Source: Rhodobacteraceae bacterium Alg231-30
Lineage (GTDB): Bacteria; Pseudomonadota; Alphaproteobacteria; Rhodobacterales; Rhodobacteraceae
Length of the DNA: 64,000 bases
Reading direction: 5' to 3'
Assembly (NCBI GenBank): GCA_900143615.1
Contig: FREU01000001.1
Location: forward strand, 1,016,767-1,080,766
Positions 1 through 7,914 of the stretch are shown in pieces (positions within the stretch are counted from its first letter, which is position 1; each line of letters starts with the position of its first letter). The notes beneath the pieces were generated by a model, which worked only from the letters and a program-made list of their open reading frames with translations, made no database searches and was not told where the DNA came from. The position numbers and the translations under genes were made by a program.

Positions 1-389
1 TCAAACTGTTCTGTGGTCAGCCCCTGAACCATTCCTGTTGAGTGCGACCAATCCAGCGCATAATCACCGTCGTCTTCATCTCCTGCCCAAGTGACAACAC
101 TCACCCGTAGCGGATCGACCGAATTCAGATAGGAGATCGTTTCAAACAACGATTCCGCACCGCGCATGTAATCCATATTGACTGCGGCGGTTTCACGGGA
201 AAACATATCAGAGATTGCGAAAGCCGCTTTTTCGGTAGTGGTTCGTGCGCGATACATATCGAAAAAAACAGCCATGGCGAGAAATGCCCAAAACAGAATG
301 GGTATGAGAATCACGGCTTCAATGGCTACGGTTCCGCGCGTATCAGCGCGAAACTTTTGCAGGAGATCTTTAAGTCGTTGTTTGATCAT
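1..389 (-). CDS. TadE-like pseudopilin, partial (3' end outside window)
   Basis: The frame starts at the ATG at 389-387, four bases after the stop of the upstream tadE-like gene, and is still open at the window edge, so at least 129 residues are present. The N-terminus is short and basic, with a DTRGTVAIEAV motif leading into a hydrophobic segment (ILIPILFWAFLAMAVFF), which is the class III signal/transmembrane pattern of TadE/TadF minor pseudopilins of Flp (tight adherence) pili. A soluble extracytoplasmic part follows. It is the third gene of a tightly packed minus-strand set with a TadG-like and another TadE-like protein. Family assignment rests on N-terminal pattern and neighbours; the C-terminus is not visible. 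Confidence 0.75.
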   Translation of the reverse strand, partial: MIKQRLKDLLQKFRADTRGTVAIEAVILIPILFWAFLAMAVFFDMYRARTTTEKAAFAISDMFSRETAAVNMDYMRGAESLFETISYLNSVDPLRVSVVTWAGDEDDGDYALDWSHSTGMVQGLTTEQF

Positions 390-392
390 CGA

Positions 393-935
393 TTACCTTG
401 GCTCCTGTACGAAGGCGTTGCTCACCATCAGTGATAAGTCACCTGCAGCATCTTTTTCAAAGGCGGCACCAAGGCCTGTTGTGGGAAACAACGGCTTCAT
501 TTTTACGCAAGCTCGCAACACCATAAGTTCGTTTTCAGCACCTGGCTGGAAATTTTCATCGGTTACAGCTTCCGCCTCTTCTGCACGATTTGTGCATAGG
601 CGACTATCTGGCATTGCTTGCCAATTGCGCACGTCTCGAGTGCGCATTTCCAGCCGGAGGTTATTCGCACAATCGGGAATGATTGCGGCCTGTTCGCAAA
701 TTGCGTCTCGCAATGTGTCATGATCCGGGGTTGCGCCGGTGTTTAGGCGAACATCACGCACCACGACATCCAGGGACCGCTCAAGAAACGCATACCGCAA
801 AGTCATGATCCCCAGTTCCACTGCTGAGACCATAATAATCATAAAAATCGGGAAGATGAGTACAAATTCAATCGTGACGTGACCTTTGTCGTCACGTTTG
901 AAGACTTTGAGAACGCTGGATTTCGCCTTTTTCAT
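393..935 (-). CDS. TadE-family pilus assembly protein
   Basis: 180 residues. A basic N-terminus with DDKGHVTIEFVLIFPIF resembles the prepilin-peptidase (TadV) site followed by one hydrophobic helix that defines TadE/TadF pseudopilins. The rest is predicted to lie outside the inner membrane and contains four cysteines (CEQ, DCANN, LCTN, RACVK) that could form disulfides. Its ATG overlaps the stop of the upstream TadG-like gene by four bases (ATGA), and the next TadE-like gene begins four bases after its stop, so the three are very probably co-translated. The role is in assembly of a Flp/Tad pilus; no other tad genes (tadA, B, C, rcpA) are in the window. Confidence 0.82.
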   Translation of the reverse strand: MKKAKSSVLKVFKRDDKGHVTIEFVLIFPIFMIIMVSAVELGIMTLRYAFLERSLDVVVRDVRLNTGATPDHDTLRDAICEQAAIIPDCANNLRLEMRTRDVRNWQAMPDSRLCTNRAEEAEAVTDENFQPGAENELMVLRACVKMKPLFPTTGLGAAFEKDAAGDLSLMVSNAFVQEPR

Positions 936-2905
936 TGTGTCAGCTTCAACTTGCGGATTGAGGTGGCGATTGAGGCGAAGGCATCGGAGATTTCCTTGCC
1001 GCCAACATCAAAATAGTGCCCGTCCGAACTGGCGCAGTCTTTGAGGACGGCTTTACCTGCATCTGGTGCTTCAAAACCGATTGTAAAGACGGTGATGCCT
1101 TCTGCTTTGGCGGCTTCGCATATTGTGCGGCTGCGGCTGTCTTTGGTGGTCGTGCCGTTGCTTCCCTGAACACCGTCGTCCCAATCGGCACGCGCAGCAT
1201 CTTTGCCCATCCAAGGGGCGTACAGCTGATCGGCAACCCATCGCGGCGTCGTGTAGCCCCAAAGGTCGGGGTAAGTGACGCGAATGGCTGTGCCGTCTTC
1301 TTCCACTTCTTCGACGCTGGTCGCAACTTCTTTATATTTTTTGCACTTACCGTTTTTGCGCCAGGACGTGCATTCATATTCATAGTTTGTTTTTTCAAAT
1401 ACACCTTCGCCATAAGCGTGGTCGTACCAACCGGCGTCAACCCAATCTCCGGATTTATCATAGTGGCCCGGCCAATAAAAAAGAGGTTCTTCGGTTATGC
1501 CGTCGTTGTCTTCGTCGTATTCATCAATGCCGACATAGACGGAATAGACGTCTACTTCGGAGTTCCACCAGATATTGCTATCGCCTTCGCGGTAGCCTTC
1601 TTCGATATAGTATTGGCTAGTATTCTGTCCGTCGGTCATAAGAACAACAACTTTGACCGCCTCGCCGCTGGAATAGCCAAAAGGACGCCCTTCGAAACCT
1701 TCCGGTAAATCGTCCGACGCAATTAAGGATGTGACGACCGGCTGAAGGGTAGGATCAAGAAGCGCGGTGCCCCATTTCATGCCGATGTCGATCGACGTAT
1801 TGCCGTCTGCCACGAAGGCATCGATGTAGTTTTTCAGCGCAGTTGTGTCTTCAGACCAAAGCAACATCTCGCGAGAAGCCTTGGCTTCGCAGACCGGATA
1901 GGAGGAGACGGATGAATCATAATAGGTATCTTCGGAGGCTTCATCGCGACCGTCGGTTTCGCTCCACGGATCGAAATGCATTGTACGCTCAAAATAGGTG
2001 CTTGTGGAAATGCCGGTATCTTCGAAGTCGCTGGAGTCGAAATTCAAGCAGTTTGAGAAGTTAACGTGACTAAGATTCAACAGGTCAAGATTAAGAACAA
2101 GGTTTCCATCGTCATCATATTCCGGCTCAGCTTCGGCAAAATTTCGGTCACGGTATCGGAAGAACTCGTTGTTGGGCGTTACATTCAAATGCGCAAACAA
2201 CTCGTCAGGAGCCGAGACCTGTGTGGCATAGGGTACAATGGAAATCGACAAAGTGCCGTCTTCGGTATTGTCATCCATTGTCTGGACGAATTCCTTGGCG
2301 GCACTTTTAAGGTTGGTCAGGCGTGAGTTGCTGTTCATAGAGCCGGAGACGTCTAGAACGAGCGAGATCTCGATGTTCTCGATACGCTCCATCGCAACAC
2401 CTGAGGCCGGAACGCTGAGTTCATCAACGCCAACCATTTTCATGAACATTGTTTGGTGTACGGTTTTGGCTGAGGCACTCACTTGGCGATAGTTGAGACC
2501 GTCCTCAACGAGAACTTCGGTCAGATAGTCGGTCATACCGGCTTTATCGAAGTAGTCTTCTACAACGGCTTTGGGATCGCGTGTTTGATCTAAATCTGCT
2601 GCCGCCAGAATGGCGCGATCAATTGTGTGTTGCAGTTTGGTGCGCTTCATCTCGGAATGCATGACATCGACGCCGATGCCACCAATCATGAGAATGATTA
2701 GGAACAGGAAAATCGCGAAACCTACGACCACTCCGTTCTCGTCGGCATAAAACCGACGTAACATTGTGAGTGGACGGGCCGCTCTCATCCCTTTGGATTT
2801 TGACCCGCAATCGGTCTTGTTTTTGTCCATCACTCCATACCCCGCGGCTGCGCGCAAATACTTCAGAAGCCCAATGATGACCTTGGTCCGGGCGTTCTGC
2901 TCCAT
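932..2905 (-). CDS. TadG-like pilus protein with von Willebrand factor A domain
   Basis: 657 residues as given. The N-terminal region has the motif YADENGVVVGFAIFLFLIIL, a cytoplasmic stub followed by one membrane helix typical of TadG. A vWA domain begins near residue 175 with a metal-ion (MIDAS) motif DVSGSMN; a matching MTDGQNT lies further on and the domain closes with TVFTIGFEAPDAG. The central part is unusually rich in acidic and aromatic residues (for example YDDDGNLVLNLDLLNL and EYDEDNDGITEEP), which could bind calcium. Function is inferred as an envelope-anchored protein needed for Flp pilus assembly or surface adhesion. The start is uncertain: internal methionines at about 2830, 2788 and 2764 are possible, the last giving an N-terminus like other TadG proteins. 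Confidence 0.8.
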   Translation of the reverse strand: MEQNARTKVIIGLLKYLRAAAGYGVMDKNKTDCGSKSKGMRAARPLTMLRRFYADENGVVVGFAIFLFLIILMIGGIGVDVMHSEMKRTKLQHTIDRAILAAADLDQTRDPKAVVEDYFDKAGMTDYLTEVLVEDGLNYRQVSASAKTVHQTMFMKMVGVDELSVPASGVAMERIENIEISLVLDVSGSMNSNSRLTNLKSAAKEFVQTMDDNTEDGTLSISIVPYATQVSAPDELFAHLNVTPNNEFFRYRDRNFAEAEPEYDDDGNLVLNLDLLNLSHVNFSNCLNFDSSDFEDTGISTSTYFERTMHFDPWSETDGRDEASEDTYYDSSVSSYPVCEAKASREMLLWSEDTTALKNYIDAFVADGNTSIDIGMKWGTALLDPTLQPVVTSLIASDDLPEGFEGRPFGYSSGEAVKVVVLMTDGQNTSQYYIEEGYREGDSNIWWNSEVDVYSVYVGIDEYDEDNDGITEEPLFYWPGHYDKSGDWVDAGWYDHAYGEGVFEKTNYEYECTSWRKNGKCKKYKEVATSVEEVEEDGTAIRVTYPDLWGYTTPRWVADQLYAPWMGKDAARADWDDGVQGSNGTTTKDSRSRTICEAAKAEGITVFTIGFEAPDAGKAVLKDCASSDGHYFDVGGKEISDAFASIATSIRKLKLTQ

Positions 2906-3169
2906 CCTCTTTGTGGCAGCTTAATCAGGCGAAATTGAGGCGATTAAATGGGGAATTTTGGGTCTAATGGGCTGATTTTCTGAGCATTGACAACGCGCTG
3001 AGAACAATTGGGGTAATTGAGGTGTATATTTTGCGGCATGCCGAAGCATACGCGAAAACTAGCCTGTTATTTAATCATCGCTCGTCTTCGTTGAGCAAAA
3101 GTGATTACTGTGGGGGGATCACAGGCTGTGGCAGTGAGTCGCAGTGTGTTGCTTGTCAGGAGGTAAAAG

Positions 3170-4600
3170 ATGAGCACGATCAAGGAGCCGAGTTTTCGCG
3201 AAAGTGTGGACTTGATGTTCAACCGAGCGGTGGCACTAATGGACTTGCCACCCGGGTTGGAAGAAAAGATCCGAGTGTGTAATGCGACGTATACGGTGCG
3301 GTTTGGGGTACGGCTTCGGGGTGAAATTCAAACCTTCACCGGATATCGGTCTGTTCACTCAGAACATATGGAACCTGTCAAAGGCGGGATACGGTTTGCT
3401 CCGTCTGTCAATCAAGACGAGGTGGAAGCGCTTGCCGCATTGATGACCTATAAATGCGCGCTGGTCGAAGCGCCGTTTGGGGGGTCCAAGGGTGGGCTTT
3501 GCATCAACCCGTGGGAATATGAAGAGCATGAATTAGAGTTGGTGACGCGCCGCTTTGCCTATGAGCTGGCCAAACGTGACCTGATCAACCCTAGCCAAAA
3601 CGTTCCAGCCCCGGATATGGGGACAGGTGAGCGTGAGATGGCGTGGATTGCCGACCAATATGCGCGTATGAACACCACTGACATTAACGCGCGGGCCTGT
3701 GTGACGGGCAAGCCGCTAAACGCTGGTGGGATTTCCGGGCGTGTCGAGGCGACAGGTCGCGGCGTTCAGTACGCGCTTAAGGAATTTTTCCGCGATCCGC
3801 GTGATGTCGAAAAGGCAGGGCTTGCGGGTTCGTTGGATGGTAAGCGTATCATCGTGCAGGGGCTGGGCAATGTAGGGTATCACGCTGCCAAGTTCCTGAG
3901 CCAAGAGAATGGCGCGGTGATCATTGGGATTATTGAACGAGATGGCGGGCTCTTTAACGCCAGCGGGCTGGACGTGGATGCGGTGCATCAGTGGTTGGCC
4001 AAACACGGTGGGATCTCTGGTTATCCAGACGCAACACATTCCGAAAACGGCGCGGCCTTGTTGGAGGAAGAATGTGACATTCTGATCCCCGCCGCGCTTG
4101 AGGGTGTGATCAATCTGACCAACGCTGAGCGTATCAAGGCGCCGCTGATCATTGAGGCCGCGAATGGTCCAGTGACAGCGGGAGCAGATGACATCCTGCG
4201 CAAAAAGGGCACGGTGATCATTCCGGATATGTATGCCAATGCAGGTGGTGTAACGGTGTCCTACTTTGAGTGGGTCAAAAACCTGAGCCACATCCGGTTT
4301 GGTCGCATGCAACGTCGTCAGGAAGAGGCGCGTCACCAACTGGTGGTGGACCAGCTGGAAAGCCTGAGCGATGCGATGGGCAAAACCTGGTCGCCAAGTC
4401 CGGACTTTAAGCAGAAGTATCTGCGCGGCGCGGATGAGTTGGAGCTGGTTCGTTCGGGTCTGGATGATACAATGCGTATTGCCTATCAGTCTATGCGCGA
4501 GGTCTGGCATGATCGGGCGGATGTAAACGATCTGCGCACTGCGGCCTATCTGGTGTCGATTAACAAGGTGGCCGCAAGCTACCGGGCCAAGGGGTTGTGA
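3170..4600 (+). CDS. Glu/Leu/Phe/Val dehydrogenase (glutamate dehydrogenase)
   Basis: 476 residues, preceded by a strong ribosome site (AGGAGGT near 3159). Glutamate dehydrogenases interconvert glutamate and 2-oxoglutarate plus ammonia in the cytoplasm. The glycine-rich active-site block PFGGSKGGL lies at residues 102-110 with the upstream lysine block MTYKCALVEAP, and PVKGGIRFAP precedes it. The nucleotide-binding Rossmann motif is VQGLGNVGYHAAKFL, and NGPVTAGADDILR and PDMYANAGGVTVSYFEW are typical C-terminal family blocks. Cofactor preference (NAD or NADP) cannot be decided by eye. The next gene starts only four bases after its stop, so they are probably co-transcribed. Confidence 0.93.
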   Translation: MSTIKEPSFRESVDLMFNRAVALMDLPPGLEEKIRVCNATYTVRFGVRLRGEIQTFTGYRSVHSEHMEPVKGGIRFAPSVNQDEVEALAALMTYKCALVEAPFGGSKGGLCINPWEYEEHELELVTRRFAYELAKRDLINPSQNVPAPDMGTGEREMAWIADQYARMNTTDINARACVTGKPLNAGGISGRVEATGRGVQYALKEFFRDPRDVEKAGLAGSLDGKRIIVQGLGNVGYHAAKFLSQENGAVIIGIIERDGGLFNASGLDVDAVHQWLAKHGGISGYPDATHSENGAALLEEECDILIPAALEGVINLTNAERIKAPLIIEAANGPVTAGADDILRKKGTVIIPDMYANAGGVTVSYFEWVKNLSHIRFGRMQRRQEEARHQLVVDQLESLSDAMGKTWSPSPDFKQKYLRGADELELVRSGLDDTMRIAYQSMREVWHDRADVNDLRTAAYLVSINKVAASYRAKGL

Positions 4601-4604
4601 ACCG

Positions 4605-5201
4605 ATGGCAGGCCAAGATTTAACCGTGGCCTGCCGTTGCGGTGCCTTTGAAGCCATTATTAAGGATGCGAGCCCCAAATCGGGCTCGCATTTGCTTTGT
4701 TACTGCAAAGATTGTCAGGCCGAAGCTCATTATCTGGGCGCGACGGATTACCTTGAGACTGGTGGCGCGACCGACATCTATCAGACCACACCGGATCGGA
4801 TTGCGTTTGTGAAAGGTGTCGAGCGCCTTGCATGTTTGCGCTTGTCTCCCAAAGGTTTGTTGCGTTGGTACTGTGATTGTTGCAATACGCCCATGTTTAA
4901 TACACTGGCTTCGCCAAAGTTGGCCTTTGTTGGCGTGTTTACAAAAACCTTACAGGGCAGCGAAGCCTCCGACGCAATTGGACCGCTGATTGGTGTTGCC
5001 AATGTTGATGGAGTGTCGCACGACATGGCGCCCCCCAAACGTCGTGGAGAGATCCGCGCTTTTGCCAAAGTGTTATTGCGACAAGGGCGCGCGATGTTGC
5101 GTGGTACGGTAGGTCAGACACCGTTTTTTGATACTGCAGGCCAGCCAGTTGTGACGCCCAAAATTCTGACTTTGGACGAGCGAAAAGCCGCAACGCCATA
5201 A
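4605..5201 (+). CDS. DUF6151 family protein (GFA-like zinc fold)
   Basis: 198 residues. The N-terminus CRCGAFEAII, then LLCYCKDCQAEAHYLG, then RWYCDCCNTPMFNTL gives the spaced Cys pairs of a zinc-binding fold related to GFA (glutathione-dependent formaldehyde-activating) proteins. I recognise it as the DUF6151 type, whose function is not known. It follows the glutamate dehydrogenase gene by four bases and precedes an outer-membrane-type gene by about 100. No catalytic role should be assumed from the resemblance to GFA. Confidence 0.75.
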   Translation: MAGQDLTVACRCGAFEAIIKDASPKSGSHLLCYCKDCQAEAHYLGATDYLETGGATDIYQTTPDRIAFVKGVERLACLRLSPKGLLRWYCDCCNTPMFNTLASPKLAFVGVFTKTLQGSEASDAIGPLIGVANVDGVSHDMAPPKRRGEIRAFAKVLLRQGRAMLRGTVGQTPFFDTAGQPVVTPKILTLDERKAATP

Positions 5202-5303
5202 AAGTTAAAAGTTTTTTGGAAATAGTATGATCTTAATTGGGATTTACGGCGTAAGCTCGTAGCAACGTCACCGCAAGGTGATTCACAGGGGAAGGACCGC
5301 GTC

Positions 5304-6194
5304 GTGGCCAAAACTACAGCCTTTTCATGCTTCGCTATTGTCTGCGCCTCTGTGGCATCGGCGCAAGAGCAGACTTTGATCCCTGGTGTGGGGCTGAGTG
5401 TTGAAGGCGCTTGGGTAAATCAGCAAAGCTCAGATCTGTCGGGCGGCGGTAGTTTCTCGGTGGATCGAGTGTACGGCCGCGCGGGCGGGTTTAAACGGTT
5501 GGACAATGGTTTGGGGCTAGGGCTTTTCGCAAGTTATGGCAATTCAGACTATGACTTTAGCGGAGCTGCGCCTTGGGGGGAGGTCCGTGAGAGTGCAATT
5601 TCGACAGCATTTAGCGGTAAGCTGAACAACGGCGCGCAGTATTTCATCGCTCCGTCGGTGCGTACCCGATATGAGCGGGGGGCGTCGGCATCAGATGGTC
5701 GCACGGCCGGTGTGTTTGCCGGCATCAGCTGGCAGGTGAGTGACAATTTGAAGATCGGCCCCGCCTTTGGTGCCTTTGAGGGGCTGGGCGATGACGATGT
5801 GGAAGTCTTTCCGGCGCTGTTATTGGACTGGAAGATGTCAGATCGTTTGAGTCTAAGCACAGGTCCCACAATTGGCGCGTCTCGCGGGCCGGGGCTGTCG
5901 TTGAGATATGCAATGAGCAACGACTGGTCCGTGACGTTGTCAGCGCGATCGGAGAAAAACCGATTTGCCCTGAGTGATAGTGGATCAACGCCAAACGGCG
6001 TGGGACAGGATCGTAGTGTGCCAGTCGTCGTTAGTTTAGGATATGCGCCCAATCCGGCAATGTCATTTTCGGTTTTTGCCGGTGCCGAAGTGGATGGACA
6101 GTTGCGTCTTGAAGATGCCACTGGGTCTGTTGTCGGCCGCCAGAGCTATGATGCCGCTCCAATTGCGGGGTTGGCCTTTTCTCTCGCCTTCTGA
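5304..6194 (+). CDS. Predicted outer-membrane beta-barrel or autotransporter-like protein
   Basis: 296 residues from a GTG start, with a ribosome site GGGGAAGGA at 5288-5296. A Sec signal peptide (ending near ASAQEQ) is followed by many short alternating strands separated by glycine/aspartate turns and ending in an aromatic residue (AGLAFSLAF), the usual terminal strand of an outer-membrane barrel. Blocks such as GLGLGLFASYGNSDYDFSG and SLSTGPTIGASRGPG fit strand-turn-strand barrel architecture. No specific family was recognised. It stands alone between the DUF6151 gene and the sarcosine oxidase operon. Confidence 0.6.
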   Translation: MAKTTAFSCFAIVCASVASAQEQTLIPGVGLSVEGAWVNQQSSDLSGGGSFSVDRVYGRAGGFKRLDNGLGLGLFASYGNSDYDFSGAAPWGEVRESAISTAFSGKLNNGAQYFIAPSVRTRYERGASASDGRTAGVFAGISWQVSDNLKIGPAFGAFEGLGDDDVEVFPALLLDWKMSDRLSLSTGPTIGASRGPGLSLRYAMSNDWSVTLSARSEKNRFALSDSGSTPNGVGQDRSVPVVVSLGYAPNPAMSFSVFAGAEVDGQLRLEDATGSVVGRQSYDAAPIAGLAFSLAF

Positions 6195-6330
6195 GGCGGG
6201 GTTTGCTTTCATGCTATTTGCGACCCAGCTTGTCGCTGAGGGGCTATTAGACGCTCTTGGGCCCCGATAGGCTTACCCAAAGGGGTTGCATGAACCAAGG
6301 CTGCGGTCTTGGGCGTGAAAGGAATGTAGT

Positions 6331-7587
6331 ATGCGGTTTTCCGGCCTTCGGGTTTTGAAAGAAGGGCTGAGTGGCAACAAAGGCTGGGGCGCGCATTGGC
6401 GCGACGCGCAGCCCAAGCCGGAATACGACATGGTCATTATTGGCGGCGGCGGGCACGGATTGTCGACGGCGTATTATCTGGCCAAGAACCATGGCATGAC
6501 CAATATTGCGGTGCTGGAGAAAGGCTATCTGGGCGGTGGGAATGTGGGGCGCAATACAACGATTGTGCGCGCAAATTACTTTCTGCAGGGCAATTCCGAG
6601 TTCTATTCCCATTCTTTGAAGCTGTGGGAAGGGCTTGAGGAAGATCTGAACTATAACGTCATGCATTCGCAGCGTGGGTTGATAAATTTGTTCCACTCAG
6701 ACGGGCAGCGCGATGCCTTTGCACGGCGCGGCAACATGATGGTCAATCAGGGTGATGATGCCATTCTGCTGGACCGCGAAGGCGTGCGCAAACATCTGCC
6801 TTATCTGGACTTTGAACAGACGCGATTTCCGATTTACGGCGGGTTGTATCATCCACGTGGCGGCACGGCACGCCATGATGCGGTGGCTTGGGGCTATGCC
6901 CGCGCGGCGTCAGATCGCGGTGTTGATCTGGTGCAAAACTGTGAGGTCACCGGCATCGACATCGAGGGCGGTGTCGTGAAAGGCGTGCAGACCAGTCGCG
7001 GTGCGATCCGTGCCAAGAAAGTTGGGATCATTGTGGCGGGACGGTCCGGTCAGGTGGCTGCTATGGCGGGGCGGCGTTTGCCTGTTGAAAGCCATGTCTT
7101 GCAAGCCTTTGTCACGGAGGGGCTGAAACCGGTGATTGATCATGTGGTCAGTTTTGGCATGGGGCATTTTTATATCAGCCAGTCCGACAAAGGGGGCTTG
7201 GTGTTTGGCGGCGATCTGGACTTCTATGCCTCTTATGCACAGCGCGGCAACCTGCCGATGAAAGAGCACGTCATGGAGGCAGGCATGACTTTGATGCCAA
7301 TGATCGGCAAGGCGCGGGTGTTGCGCAGTTGGGGGGGGATCATGGACATGACGCCGGATGGTAGCCCTGTGATTGACAAGATGGAGGGCATTGACGGGCT
7401 CTACATTGACTGCGGCTGGAACTACGGCGGTTTCAAAGCTGTGCCCGCATCTGGCTGGTGTATGGCACATTTGATGGCGACCGACACCTCCCATGAGGTG
7501 GCGGCCAAGTTTCGGCTGGACCGGTTCCGTACGGGGCATGGGATTATGGATGAAGAGGGCACGGGCTCTCAACACAATCTGCATTGA
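6331..7587 (+). CDS. soxB: Sarcosine oxidase subunit beta
   Basis: 418 residues. The beta subunit of heterotetrameric sarcosine oxidase oxidises sarcosine (N-methylglycine) at its FAD and works with a covalently bound FMN at the alpha/beta interface. The dinucleotide-binding motif VIIGGGGHGLSTAYYLA is near residue 35, followed by EKGYLGGGNVGRNTTIVRANY. The block GGTARHDAVAWG contains the histidine expected near the FMN site, and WNYGGFKAVPASGW near the C-terminus is typical of the family. It leads the gene order soxB-soxD-soxA-soxG. The operon supports growth on sarcosine or glycine betaine breakdown products. Confidence 0.96.
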   Translation: MRFSGLRVLKEGLSGNKGWGAHWRDAQPKPEYDMVIIGGGGHGLSTAYYLAKNHGMTNIAVLEKGYLGGGNVGRNTTIVRANYFLQGNSEFYSHSLKLWEGLEEDLNYNVMHSQRGLINLFHSDGQRDAFARRGNMMVNQGDDAILLDREGVRKHLPYLDFEQTRFPIYGGLYHPRGGTARHDAVAWGYARAASDRGVDLVQNCEVTGIDIEGGVVKGVQTSRGAIRAKKVGIIVAGRSGQVAAMAGRRLPVESHVLQAFVTEGLKPVIDHVVSFGMGHFYISQSDKGGLVFGGDLDFYASYAQRGNLPMKEHVMEAGMTLMPMIGKARVLRSWGGIMDMTPDGSPVIDKMEGIDGLYIDCGWNYGGFKAVPASGWCMAHLMATDTSHEVAAKFRLDRFRTGHGIMDEEGTGSQHNLH

Positions 7588-7641
7588 GGATGTGATGGTG
7601 CGGTTTAAGTATTTTTGCAGAGAAGAAGCTGGGACGGTGGG

Positions 7642-7914
7642 ATGCGGTTGAAATGTCCTGTTTGCGGAGAGCGTGATCGGCGCGAGTTTTACTATATGGG
7701 GGATGCGGTCGCGTTGCAGCGCCCCGACCCTGAGGCGAGCGATGGTGTGTGGGATGATTACGTGCACAATCGTGACAATCCGGCAGGGGTGACGCGAGAC
7801 CTTTGGTATCACGAAGGTGGATGTGCCGCTTGGGTTGTGGTGACGCGCAACACGGTCACCCATGAGATTTTAAAGACCGAGTTGGCGGCGCATGCGCCGA
7901 AGGTCGCGTCATGA
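7642..7914 (+). CDS. soxD: Sarcosine oxidase subunit delta
   Basis: 90 residues when begun at the ATG at 7642, which gives the family N-terminus MRLKCPVCGERDRREFYYMGD; the longer frame from 7615 adds residues not seen in the family. The delta subunit is a small zinc protein: Cys5 and Cys8 of CPVC, and the later H and C of LWYHEGGCAAW, are the expected ligands. Its stop overlaps the start of soxA (ATGA at 7911-7914), showing translational coupling. Confidence 0.95.
   Translation: MRLKCPVCGERDRREFYYMGDAVALQRPDPEASDGVWDDYVHNRDNPAGVTRDLWYHEGGCAAWVVVTRNTVTHEILKTELAAHAPKVAS

Noticed and set aside
4605-5201. Active glutathione-dependent formaldehyde-activating enzyme
   Set aside because: The Cys pattern is like GFA, but the protein fits DUF6151 better and function is not established.
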